Source: Platycnemis pennipes (taxonomy: Eukaryota; Arthropoda; Insecta; Odonata; Platycnemididae). Taken from it: 64,000 bases of DNA. Below, one piece after another: positions 12,688 through 22,839 of this stretch (within the stretch, counting starts at the first letter, position 1; the number at the start of each line of letters is the position of its first letter). The stretch lies in contig OW121855.1 in NCBI GenBank assembly GCA_933228895.1, positions 46,762,698 to 46,826,697 of the forward strand, written 5' to 3'. The position numbers and the translations under genes are program-made. The notes under the pieces were generated by a model. That model did not search any database, had not been told where the DNA came from, and saw only the letters and a list, made by a program, of their open reading frames with translations.

Positions 12688-12904
12688 ATAAAAGAAGTTG
12701 GAAAAACCTTCGAGCAAAAAAAAGGTCTATTTTTAGGTGTGTTTTGACCACCTTTTGGAAATAACGAAATCGGCTTTTTCTTCCAAAAACATTCATTTTT
12801 CCTGTAGTTTATGTAGTTTGACAAATGCTTTGCCATACTTCACACCCCATTCCTTTTATATTTATTAGTTTTAATTGAAATGCTTACTCTCAAATTTCAG
12901 GAGG

Positions 12905-13195
12905 GTTGTGTTTGAAACCGTCGAGTTATCTCGATTAGGTAACTGAGGAGTCACGTGGTAGAAACACGAATGGTTTGCAAATTTGGTGTGTCTGAATCGC
13001 TCGTTGCAATATTATTAATTGTTTTCACTTGTTTTTCTCATCTCTATCGACTATAGAGCCCCCAGATGAAATAAAACACAAGTGTAAACAATGAGTGTGG
13101 CTGTAATCAGCGGTTTTAACACATCAAATTTACCAACCATTCCTGTTTATACTACGTGACTCCTTGGTTACGTGCTCGAGATAATCACGATGGCT
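12905..13195. mobile_element. Near-complete palindromic foldback element
   Basis: The two halves are imperfect inverted copies meeting near 13058. AGGAGTCACGTGGTA on the left matches TACTACGTGACTCCTT on the right, GAATGGTTTGCAAATTTG pairs with CAAATTTACCAACCATTC, and the similarity continues inward through ATTGTTTTCACTTG. Almost no spacer is left, unlike the element just upstream. No coding sequence. A non-autonomous DNA transposon (MITE) or a decayed inverted duplication would explain it. Confidence 0.7.
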
Positions 13196-13318
13196 TCATA
13201 TACTGCCCCTCAGATCTCGTTTAAAGATCGTGAATATACAATCAACAGATTCAGGCTTTATGTAGTGGAAGGTATCCATAAATAAAAAACTTTTAAGTAC
13301 TTTGCAACAGATTTAAGA

Positions 13319-13363
13319 AATACACTACGCGTTTCAACTCACAGAGTCATCATCAGGTGCATT
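13319..13363 (-). ncRNA. Candidate type I hammerhead ribozyme, left arm
   Basis: Minus-strand order: AAUGCAC (helix I 5'), CUGAUGA, one unpaired U, GACUC-UGU-GAGUU (helix II, one G-U pair), GAAAC, GCGU, A (possible cleavage residue in a GUA triplet), GUGUAUU (helix I 3'). Helix I pairs at all seven positions, one of them G-U. ACGCGU is self-complementary, so helix III would be minimal in a monomer or formed between two molecules, as proposed for hammerheads of Penelope-like elements and retrozymes. The extra U before helix II departs from the canonical G-C closing pair and may weaken activity. Confidence 0.5.
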
Positions 13364-13429
13364 AAAATTTTAAAAAAAGGAAGAAGACAAATACAAATAT
13401 ACATAATAAAGTCCTTTTGTAAAATCTCT

Positions 13430-13470
13430 TACATCTGATGATGACTCTGTGAGTTGAAACGCGTAGTGTG
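13430..13470 (+). ncRNA. Candidate type I hammerhead ribozyme, right arm
   Basis: This is the inverted copy of the motif at 13319-13363. The core CUGAUGA, helix II and GAAACGCGUA are identical. Helix I is UACAU with GUGUG: five pairs, two of them G-U. The helix I strands differ from the left copy (C-G to U-G, G-U to A-U, U-A to U-G), yet each change keeps pairing, which is what selection on an RNA helix would leave, though G-U-tolerant drift cannot be excluded. Confidence 0.45.
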
Positions 13471-13500
13471 TTTATTGAATCTGTGGAAAAGAGCTTAATT

Positions 13501-14475
13501 TTTTCATTTGTCGTGAATAGAGTGAACGGGGTAAAAATCCCTGTGCCAATTAGTACACTTAGTTTATGCTTTTATCGATATCCATTTGCTGGCTAGGGAA
13601 AATTCCACCGTGGAGTTACCGAACACTCTCTGCTATCTACTACGCTCTAGGAATGAGTATCATCTTTTTTTAAACCGGATATATAAGATCAATGATGGGA
13701 TTAATAGAACAGAAAGCATTATTAATGCTAAAAAGAGAGTACTATCTAAGTGGTCTGCATTCAGTACGTCAGATCCCCTTTCTTTGCCGATAAGAGTTTA
13801 ATCTTTTCTCACACTAAATGTTCTTAACCAAGGCGTCATGGCAAGATAAGTTTAATGGCACGCTTATCTTGATGTTTAATTGGGCACGCAGGTACGGAAA
13901 TTTCTCGTGGCTCATAGAAAATTGAAATTAATTGCAGTAATTTTGTATGACCTGGGTATTTGGAGCTGTACGGGGAACTACCTGAGTAATTACAGCTCAA
14001 AGGTAGCAATTTTCCATTAATTGCCAGCTATGGTCAGATCCGGAACAAGACATTCGATGGAAGAGGGGTTTCAATTGGAGATTTCTTGCACCCTATTCTT
14101 GGACGACTTTCCTTTAAAAATCATGTCTCTTCCGTACGACTAGTACTGGTAGCCTTATCTTTATCTCATCGCGTCAATCGGAACTTGTCTATTGCGTGAG
14201 TTTGCCTAGAGGATAGCAGGGATACCGTAAGATTTAGAAGCCTTAAACCAACCTCTATCCCGCGCACCATTAATTTACCTCAAAATACAAGTAAAGAGCC
14301 TTTCAGCACTACTCCAGGACTAAAATTCCATCTCTCTGGTGACTCGGGACAGTAGATAGCTGGATCTTTCTTAACATTGCCCTTGCTGCATTACGCTAAG
14401 TCGGTGGACCCTTTTTCGTATCCGTTCACTCTCAGATTTCAATTTCGCTGATTCAGTTCCATTTATTTGCATCAG
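13501..14475. other. Non-coding stretch
   Basis: No recognised gene. One 71-codon open frame (13586-13801) lacks domain features. Composition rises in GC toward 14.4 kb, where the first GC-rich island begins. Confidence 0.35.
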
Positions 14476-14479
14476 TTTC

Positions 14480-15960
14480 CGTCCGCGATTCATTTATCTC
14501 CTTCCGCACCCGCGACTCCTCCTCCCGCTCTCTCCTCGACTCGCGCGATTCCTTTCCTCTCTACGTGCACATAAATCACGGCCAGTCAGCGCGGAGCGTG
14601 TGAGGGAAGGGTTGCTTAAACACACCATCCAAGCACCGGAAGGGAATAAAGATAAAAATGGAGGAAAGGGTGAAAAAAAATGCGCTCCGAAGGAGTGAGG
14701 AGACGGAAGATCGCTGCGAAAGTAGGAAAAGTTAACGCACACGAGATAGACCTCCTACGGGTCCCTCGCCCGTCCGTTCCAAGTCTTTCCGCTCTCGCTA
14801 TTTTTTTCCTTCCTGCCAGCCCCCAACTACTTCCCGCTAAGAAGTGTAGCGGAGGAGGAGGAAGGGGGTGTGGGAGTAGTCGTAGCACAATCCATAGCGC
14901 TGTCCTACAGTTTCCGGATAATCTTTCTCCGAGGGTCTGAACCCCTCCCCCACGCTTATACATCCTCCCTCCCTCTCACTTTTCGCCCACTTCCCAAGCA
15001 CCCAAAAATCCCCACCTCACTCCACCCCCATTCCCCGCTGGACACCCATCCTCCTCTTTCTGCTCAACTCCCCCAAAATCCCACCCCATTACTTTCTCAG
15101 CTACCTCCCAACACAAACCCAACCTGCTTCCTTTCGATTCTTAAATCCTTTGGAACGTTTCGAAGCAAAACTCCTCTCTCTCTTTCTCTCTCCACATCCC
15201 CTTCACACCTTCGCTCCTCCAATCCCTTAGGAGATAAAACTCCTTCTTCCCTCGCACGCTCACAGACAAACAAACGATGCTGCGATTTTGTCTCAGCCTC
15301 CGTCTTTGGTCCATTCTCTCTGTTTCGCTCCCATCTCTCTCATTCCCCCACTCTCCCATTTCATTTCCTTCTCTACCCCCTCTTGGACTTACTCTCCCGC
15401 CGCCTCAAGTTTCCTTCTTCGGTTAATAGCTTTCGACACCTCGCCGTTGCATTCATCGCTCCGTAGAACCAACCACACGTCCTCCACTCCCGACTTCTCC
15501 AGCCATTCTCCGCTCGCGTTCTCCTCTGCTACAGACACCATTGTGTCTCCCTCTTCTCAGTCCCGGCTCCTCAGGTTTTTATGGCATTCTCCCTCCCTCG
15601 CCTCCCCTGTCCGCCTTTAACCCGGCAACAACCCCTTCCTCCCTTGTCCTCCTTCTCTCACACCATCCCTCAACTCCTGCCTCCTCCGCCTCCACCTCCA
15701 CTCTCGCAATACCGACCCGTTCCCTTGCATGCATCTTGCACGTTCTTCTTCCGCGGGAGGTCGTCACCCGCGACGCATGTCTCTTTCTCTTCCTCTCTCT
15801 TTCTTTCTCTCTCCTCTAGCGATCTGACCTCTTTCGGCCCCGCCCTGGAGAGTCTCCTCCATTCAACCAACGATTCTTCAGACGGCGAAATCGCGAATAT
15901 CTGTGAATTCTGGCTGCTCTGAAAACCTTACTACCTCGTTTGCCTCTCTCATCGCCGTAA
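14480..15960. other. GC-rich, pyrimidine-biased island
   Basis: This stretch is much richer in C and G than its surroundings and has long CT-rich runs on the plus strand (about 14940-15840), with CpG dinucleotides scattered through it. Overlapping open frames on both strands, up to 198 codons, are Pro/Ser/Leu-rich on one strand and Arg/Glu-rich on the other. That pattern is expected from composition rather than selection. No splice sites, domains or start context argue for a gene. It could be a CpG-island-like regulatory region or untranslated first-exon DNA, but nothing here decides it. Confidence 0.4.
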
Positions 15961-17140
15961 ATGTATCCCTCGACGATGGTGATGAGTAAGGACAAATAAA
16001 ATAATGTCGTACGAGCTATTGTCTCCTGGAAATCTTTTGCCGCGCAAGATCATTTTGGTGATTACAGTAAGCCCAGAGTCAGAGACCAGAAAACAGCAGT
16101 GTGCGCGCACTCGAAAAATTACTCCTACATGACTCGGTCCGCATGCATTTTTATTCGTATCTCATCGAGCATGTTAAGGAACTAAGGACCCTAAGGACTG
16201 TATTGGATGCCGAGCCATAACTCATGTACTACAGCTCACAAGCGTACCGTAAATAGTAAATCTAATTGTGTGAGGAGTGTGTACACGTTGAGTTCCAACC
16301 ACGTTGATTTCGGAGTAAAGAGAAGAGCCGTCTAGAAGAGATGGCAATTTTTATTTTTACAGGATATGGGTATATTGTCATCCACGTTTATTTCTAGTGA
16401 TAACATTCGAAGATGTCAACCGGAAGCTCTCAAATTCGTTTCACATGTGTTTTATGCTCTTGAGGTTAAGAATTCTAATTGACTTCTTTTTTTAAAACCT
16501 CGTACTTAAATGCGTGTAATAATTAAGATGCATAATTCGGAGGAGAAATCGATACTTTTTGCAAAAGCTGTGTGCATACGCCGTAAACTTCTGCAGATAC
16601 ACGGTAAATGGGATTTCCTTAATCATCAATGTGCACGGTTTGGTTTTACTTCTCATTTCATAGTCGTTTTGAAACAAATGGAGTTAAAATATTTCCTTAT
16701 GATTTTCGATGACATGTCAAATTTGTGCGCGTGACTTAATACAATTTCCTATTACAATCAGCACGTGATGGTATAACGTAAATGCATTACGTCATAACTA
16801 TCTGAAATAACAATATATTACCAATATATCAAGGTATCCCCTGAATATGCAGACACTATAGATACAGATGACAGGAATACAATAAAATATAAAAAAGCGT
16901 AAAACATATCCCAATCAACAATAGGTACCCATTGACTTCATATTTAGATATTACGGAAATTTTAAAATAAATCTGATCTGATAAAAGTAAATAAACCTCG
17001 TATTTTTCTAGGGCCTAATTCTGCCAATCTACGCCTTATTCTGCCAATGACATTTTTCGTATCTGCATAGCATAATTCACTATTACTTAATTTATAATTT
17101 TTCACTGTTGTTTGTCACAAGTGTTTCCTCTCCATTTCAG
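15961..17140. other. AT-rich non-coding stretch
   Basis: No gene or repeat family recognised. The end is a pyrimidine tract leading to the candidate splice acceptor at 17140. Confidence 0.35.
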
Positions 17141-17171
17141 GAAGCGATGGGATAGACAACTAATTGAGTAA
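17141..17171 (+). CDS. Candidate terminal exon (short coding tail)
   Basis: GTGTTTCCTCTCCATTTCAG, a good 3' splice site, precedes GAAGCGATGG. In the frame with one leading base, the exon would encode KRWDRQLIE and then stop at 17169-17171. An AATAAA lies about 245 bp downstream (near 17416-17424) and could serve as a polyadenylation signal. No upstream exon of the same gene was found, and a nine-residue tail cannot be identified. It is recorded because acceptor, short open frame and AATAAA come in the expected order. Confidence 0.15.
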
Positions 17172-18280
17172 AGAGATAGAGAAGAAGATTACCTTGAGTT
17201 TAATGAACATTTTTGTACTTGTAAAAATTAGGAATGGAACTCCCACTCATTCATGTGCAAAATATTGTAATTCTTCATTCCGTTTCAAGTACATGATATT
17301 AGAACTTTTACACACCTCACTCTCTCTCATATATTGCCCGGGATTCAAGGATTGAGCATTATTATCAGATGCGTGGGTCTGGTCATTCATTGTAACTCAA
17401 GTCGTGTGTGTGGTGAATAAATAATTGACATGTTTTTAAAGTTTTAGCTCTCGCTCAACACCACAAATTTTCCTCTGAACATGCTTCTATTGAAATGCAA
17501 GATTTATTTCACTTTGTTTGTTCTTCTAGTAATCCATCAAAGGTTTCTTGCCTACTTGTGTAAATCTATATGTCATTCTTCGCTCTGCTTTTTTCTAGCA
17601 GGATATTCGGTTTTGTTTCTTTCTCAGCCTTCAGTTTTCTTTTCTAGTTTAGTTGATATGTTTTTCTTACACAAGCCGCCGAAGCTATTTTTAGCATCCG
17701 TCGAAACTCCAAGCTCTCAGCAAGTCGGCTATAACGTGTCTGCTTCGGCTCAATCTTCTTCCATTTTCTCAGCGGGAGTCCGCATGTTTTGGGGGAGGAT
17801 TCAGCGCCCGATAAGAAAGTCTTCTATTCAGAGCAAACTCCAGTTACAATTCTCTTATACTATTCATCATACATACATATTTTTTATTTTTTTAACCTTA
17901 TAAGACTTTACGTAACGCATGAAAACGTTAATGCTATATCTGTGAAAAAATGTTCTTTTATGTTCTTCAAGGTGTCTTCATGCCATATAGATATACGTTT
18001 ACTAAATATTATTGTATCCTTCTGAAAAATTATCAACCTTTAATAGCATAAAAACACTGAGGATTTCAGAAATTGAAAAAAATCATTGCTTGTAGTGAAT
18101 GTAATGTCAATCATAAAATTGAAAAATCGTTTGCTTTGTTGTCATTTAAGGAGATTTGCGGAAGTTGCTAGATGGTAAAATGTCCATTATTACTCAGAAA
18201 TACTGTTTTTATTTATTTTTAGATAATCTGAAATAGTTTCCTGAACACTGTTCAGTCTACGAAGGTTTTAATTTAGTATT
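17172..18280. other. AT-rich non-coding stretch
   Basis: The 140-codon open frame at 17481-17903 is rich in Leu/Phe/Ser as expected for T-rich DNA and has no recognised domain. Possible 3' untranslated region if the exon at 17141 is real. No repeat recognised. Confidence 0.3.
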
Positions 18281-18398
18281 AAAGAAAATATATTGTAATT
18301 TTCCACAAGTAAAAATTTATTTTGACTAGTTTCCATATTACTACCGAAACTAGTCGGATTACATTTTTACTTGTGGAAATTTGCAATATATTTTCTTT
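18281..18398. mobile_element. Foldback element with GAAACTAGTC at the inner ends
   Basis: Arms 18281-18333 and 18346-18398 are inverted repeats of about 53 bp with a 12-nt loop. Both outer ends read AAAGAAAATATATT or its complement. Each arm begins at the centre with GAAACTAGTC read outward. This matches the 3' half of a hammerhead core: GAAAC, the self-complementary ACTAGT, and a GUC triplet. The CUGAUGA half is missing at the centre. It is probably a deletion derivative of an element like that at 13.3 kb but of a different sequence family. Confidence 0.6.
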
Positions 18399-18473
18399 AA
18401 CATGGAACGTTTCCACCACATCACACCTGACTGTGGTTTGTTTATGTGAGAATTTAGGTTTATGATAGAAAAT

Positions 18474-18520
18474 GGTTGTTTCCACATGCCATTGGCACCC
18501 AATGGCATGTGGAAACAACC
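18474..18520. repeat. Perfect 20-bp stem hairpin
   Basis: GGTTGTTTCCACATGCCATT, a 7-nt loop, and the exact reverse complement. A perfect 20-bp stem implies recent formation or selection, since the neighbouring foldback has accumulated mismatches. An RNA copied from it would form a stable hairpin, but it is shorter than most microRNA precursors. Confidence 0.7.
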
Positions 18521-18617
18521 CTGGAAAATTCTTGATCCGATTCTTCAAAAATTCTTAATCCAAGCAGTCCTAGAATCTCTATTTTTTGTCCAAATACCCG
18601 TATATATTCTCGGGTTT

Positions 18618-19013
18618 TTAAAATTCTGTTAATGAAACAGTTGAAAACCCACTTATTGGAAAGCATTTACATTGACCATCCTTATTTATTTTTTTAACTA
18701 TGAGGTATTTGTTATTAAAGTATACCGGCTCATTTAAGTTTAGGTGAATATAAAATTCTCTAAATATGTACTTCCAAACATTTTCATTTTGTAGGAACAG
18801 TTTCTCTGTAACACGATTTTCTTCATGAACTTCACCTTTTTCGTACTTCTCATCATCCCATTCAAACTCCATTTCTTCTCTCTCCTTTTTCCTTTTGCAT
18901 AACATTCTCCTCCGTAACGTGTCCTTCAAAACAACATCATCCTTTATTACCCATTTAATTCTCTTACTCCGTCTCCTTATTTCTTCACTCAACTTCAGCC
19001 CCTCCCCTTTCAT
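18618..19013 (-). CDS. Uncertain open reading frame, about 131 codons
   Basis: An open frame on the minus strand begins at an ATG near 19013 and runs to a stop at 18618. Its first half is rich in Lys, Glu and Arg because the strand is purine-rich. The second half (YIFREFYIHLNLNEPV, YLIVKKINKDG) is more protein-like in composition. I recognise no domain, and no splice or promoter context supports it. A chance frame in a purine-rich strand is the more likely explanation. Confidence 0.12.
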   Translation of the reverse strand: MKGEGLKLSEEIRRRSKRIKWVIKDDVVLKDTLRRRMLCKRKKEREEMEFEWDDEKYEKGEVHEENRVTEKLFLQNENVWKYIFREFYIHLNLNEPVYFNNKYLIVKKINKDGQCKCFPISGFSTVSLTEF

Positions 19014-19379
19014 TTCCAGTACTTCCTCGTTTTTCCTCTTTCCACACACATCTCACCTTCATCATTTCTCTCCTCACCCACAGAACGTCTAAATTCCCTC
19101 AACCCCCCTTATTCTTCGTTTCAACAAAGAATAGGCCGTAAAAATCCACTGAATGGGTTTCGTTACGCGTAGATATCATGTTGTTTTATTTTTATTTGTA
19201 CGGCTTGAGAACTAGAAACATATCCCGTTGTACAGCCACTGGTAGGGATAAGCATAACTCCTTCGTCTTTCCCATTTGAGTCGCCATGGCTCCTTCCAGA
19301 ACTAGGTTTTATATTCACGCCATGACTTCTTCATACGCAGGTTTCAACCTTAACCTTTATCTTCCCTACTCGCTCGTTT

Positions 19380-20080
19380 ATTGCTCATTTTTGCCGCTTC
19401 AATAAAACTAAATGCTCCAACTCCATATTTGCCAAGAATTAAAACCCTTATAATCCACAACGTGCTCCCTAACTCATCTCCCTCACTCTGTCGCAAATGT
19501 TTCAAAACTCATCGCCCTCTCCCTGTGTATCTCCGCGTGGTCGTCTCGTGGGGACATTCCCATTCATTTCATCCTTTCCCGCTGTCCAATTCGCTGTTCT
19601 ATTTTCCTCTTCTGGCCTTCAATCCCATCCCAGCCTTTTTCTGAACCCCCGTGTTCTTTTCCCTATTCACCGGCGCATTTAAAAGGCAGCGTCTACCGAG
19701 TTTTCCGCCAAGACCCCGACCGTGTCTCTCTCCCACCCTCCCCACTTCGTCCTCACCTCCTGACTCCCTCTCCTTTCCGTTATTTTTCCCTCCATCTCAC
19801 TCCTCTTTCGCCTTTCCACGCGCACTTTCCATATTACCCGCCTATTTCCCCCCTCCACGATCCCACTCCATAAAACCTCTCATCTCTTATTCAGTACGTA
19901 TCTATGGGTTGAATGTTAGCGAGAGGCTTTTAAAAGCTCCCCGCTATCATCCAGATATAGACTCAACTTCTATTCCATTCCCTTTCATTTTCTCGTAGCC
20001 CATTTTTTCCACGAACGCCCCGTGTGTTCACAGATATCCTCTCCCTTTCCCATGTACGTGTCTTGACTCCACTGCCATGA
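19380..20080. other. Pyrimidine-rich GC island
   Basis: C- and T-rich on the plus strand, with a composition break against AT-rich flanks. Overlapping Pro/Ser-rich frames of up to 115 codons occur but have no recognisable protein character. Similar islands recur near 14.5, 22.8, 26.9, 33.2, 43.9 and 47.7 kb. Confidence 0.35.
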
Positions 20081-21104
20081 CGACGAAGCATGCATCTACC
20101 CGGTGGGTTTCTCATTCGGGAAACATTTCCTTATAATCCGGCGAATCGTTTGGCTTTTGTTTGAGGCTTGATCCTCACCCTGGACCGGGTTGGTCTCATA
20201 CTTATGATACTTTCTGCCTCTCTACGACAAGCTCACTCCTAGCCTGATGTTGGTCAAGAGATGGCAGTGGCAGTTCTTCTAGAATACACAGCTAACATAC
20301 GAGGTCCATCTCTGATTATCGTTTTACCTTGCATTAAGACCAGATAACGATATATTGCGGAATATGTTGACGCTAAATACCCTGGACTTAAATATATTTA
20401 TTGGCAGCATTTTCACCTTTGAGCTCTGAATTTTTAATGCACCTCTTTCCAAGAATATTTTTTAATTATTGACATAGAATATGCACCAAATGGATACGGG
20501 CTTATTTTCAATACCATATTGTCCAAATGGAAAGATGTTGGTTGTCATGTCTCAGCATCACGCCTTGTTCATAAATAAGATATTTGACTCTCGTATTAAT
20601 CCCTCTGATTAATGGTGAACGTATTCACATTAGTTTTTTATTTTTCCGTATGTTGATAGCACTGACCCTCTGAACGCCAATCCACTGCGGGGAAAGACTT
20701 CTGGCTGGAAATCGTACAACGGCCCTTTTCGTGTCAGTACAGACTAGTTCGCTGCCTCTGAATCCTGTTCTCAAAGGCAATTTATGGGAGGAACTACAGG
20801 AACTAGATCTCCCGGGGAATTACGCTCCGTAAATGATAACAGTGTTGGGCTGAAGCGGATTTCCTAGAAACCACCGTCCACGAGGATAGAAGCTCTAATT
20901 CACCGCAGAGCTTAAATCAACAGCCCACCTCCAGTTAACGCCAAGGCTGTTCTGCTCGACAATTCCGTTCGACGAAAATTACCATTCAAAGGAAAATAAC
21001 GCTGAACAGGGAATAAAATGACGGTTGTTCGGCTTGTTGAGACCGGTTCAATAGCTAGGATTCTCAGGACCATCTTTATGAAACGGTGTGATATATTCTC
21101 AGAA
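20081..21104. other. Non-coding stretch
   Basis: No gene or repeat family recognised. Confidence 0.35.
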
Positions 21105-21190
21105 CTCCAGCGGAATTCTCGAGAAGGTTAAGATATACATACATCATATATAACGCAATCCAGTAAGACATTTCTTAAATTCGAATACGA
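21105..21190 (+). repeat. Direct repeat, copy 1 of 2
   Basis: This copy shares GCGGAATT, TCGAGAAGGTTAA, a TACATAC-like segment and TTTCTTAAATTCGAATA, in the same order, with the copy at about 21735-21825. The two copies are about 630 bp apart with mismatches between the blocks. This suggests an old local duplication or two insertions of one small repeat. Confidence 0.6.
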
Positions 21191-21734
21191 TATTTGAATC
21201 GGATTTCCTCCACTCTATGAACCTCAAATCGGTGATTATCGTTAAATTCCATGCACAGCACGTTATTATAAACAGAGTTTACGCATATTAAAAGCACTTT
21301 GCGTCAATATCACCCTGGTTTTCTCTCCTCAAGCAGGGACGAAGTTTTAAACTAGGTCTCAAAGCCTGCGTGCATGTTTTGCTGTAAATGTTGGTAAAAT
21401 CTGTAAGGCGGATATTATTCATTATCGTCCATGAAGTGCGCTAAAATTTATTTCTACTCCACCTTGATGCATCTTTCTCTTGTTCTTGAAGTGTTCATTG
21501 TGATTTATAAGTACTACAAGTGAATTAAAAGTGGATTTAATAAAGCATTGAGTGAACTTATACCGTCAAAACCTTAACAAAAACTAAAATATGATTGTTA
21601 ATTTACGACTTAGAATTTATGTTGGTTTTCCAATCTGTTTCTAATTGCCTTTGACAATGTGCAATATTTTTTAAAGTAAACAAGCAGTAAGCAATCCGCC
21701 CAAGAAAGGTCCTGAAAAAACCCTCTCTCCACTA

Positions 21735-21825
21735 TATTCTAAAATTCCAAGCGGAATTATCGAGAAGGTTAACAATTACATACGCTATTACGTAATATAT
21801 CAAGAACTATTTCTTAAATTCGAAT
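21735..21825 (+). repeat. Direct repeat, copy 2 of 2
   Basis: Second copy of the repeat at 21105-21190. The shared ends are conserved and the centre diverged. The sequence between the copies (21191-21734) holds no recognised gene. Confidence 0.6.
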
Positions 21826-22109
21826 ATTTTATTCTTCAGTTACTCAATGAGCTTTAGGGCAGGCTTGACAAAGTTGGAACTAAGTAGCAATCTCTAATGT
21901 TATCGCATAGTGCGAAAGCCAAAGATTGTCTCCTTTCGTCATTTGTCATTCGAAAATTTTTATTTCGAGAATTGGGCCCCTAGTACCAAATGCAGTTAAT
22001 GGGATAATTGATGGGGAGTAGTTTTCATGTACGAGAACTTGTGTAAGACTACTATCCATCAATAATGGCACTGGTGAGTCACAGCGGGCTTCCAGGAAGC
22101 AGCCCAAAA

Positions 22110-22260
22110 TTGTTCTGCTCATTGCCCCAGTGAGTCTAAGGTATTCCCCGTTTAACAGCCACATCCTTCCTGATGATGAAGTTTGTGGTTCAATTCCCGG
22201 TCTATGAGCTTCACTCCTTTGAAACTTGTAGAGTGTTTTTCTCTCTATTTTTTAGAGTTT
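22110..22260 (+). repeat. Decayed tRNA-derived SINE
   Basis: GTGGTTCAATTCCCGG (22179-22195) is a good B box, preceded by a loosely tRNA-like segment (GTGAGTCTAAGG and onward). The 3' part CTATGAGCTTCAC...TTTGAAACTTG resembles the segment after the B box at about 50310-50345, so the two are probably one family. No cloverleaf can be drawn with confidence. Confidence 0.4.
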
Positions 22261-22839
22261 TAATTACTTTAGTAGTTCAAATAAAAATTCAGAACGTTCG
22301 ATTTAATGTATGAAGAATGCAGACTTTTTCAATTTCTCTATCTCTCAAAAGAATTTTAGCGTTTTGAGATTTTTTTTCAATTTTTTTCCCATTTTAGTGA
22401 ATTCTGTATAAACGTTTCGTTTTATTCTGACCTTGGCATCCCTTCCTTGAAATGAAAACTTTTTTCTCCTTTTTACGTTAGTCTCGCGTAACTCTTTTTA
22501 AATAAGCTAATTTTAGTTGGATTCTCTAATTTTTCCCAGAAGGAAATTCATTCACCCTCTCTATGACGCAGATATATCTTATTATTTTGGTTGTTGATTC
22601 AACGTAGAATGCACGAATCAGTATAAATTCCATCTTCTGCAACTTGGTAATACAGATCTATCTGAGAAAGCAATTGAGCATTCTCTTCAGTCCTCTACAA
22701 ATTCTAATGAGAAACCGATATACGTTGATTCAGTCTCCATTCATATACAAAAAACTAAGAGGCAAGGACAAAAGTTCAGCTTGATGTCGTATTTCAAGGC
22801 TGGAAAAAAAATGTTCGTAACCCGAGTGGTGAAAGGAAA
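22261..22839. other. AT-rich non-coding stretch
   Basis: T-rich sequence with homopolymer runs. No gene recognised. Confidence 0.35.

Larger units (their letters stand above)
13275..13500. mobile_element. Foldback element with hammerhead-like cores in both arms
   Basis: Arms of about 75-85 bp (centred on 13319-13363 and 13430-13470) are inverted copies enclosing about 65 bp of A-rich spacer. Each arm read outward contains CTGATGA, then GACTC-TGT-GAGTT, then GAAAC, ACGCGT and A. The similarity continues outward as GTGTNTTTNTTNAATCTGT. The orientation is head to head, with the 3' sides outward. No protein is encoded. Penelope-like elements are known to carry hammerhead motifs in their terminal repeats, so this may be a deleted, inverted pair of such ends. 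Confidence 0.65.

Noticed and set aside
12528..12836. Overlapping open frames of 78 and 94 codons on opposite strands
   Set aside because: Both lie mostly in the right arm of a foldback element, and the left arm translates similarly in the opposite direction. They are by-products of the inverted repeat.
12160..13480. CRISPR-like repeat array
   Set aside because: The repeats here are inverted pairs of different elements, not regularly spaced direct repeats, and the window is eukaryotic.
14870..15466. 198-codon open frame in the first GC island
   Set aside because: Low-complexity Ser/Pro/Leu product in a CT-rich tract, with equally open frames alongside. No conserved motif.
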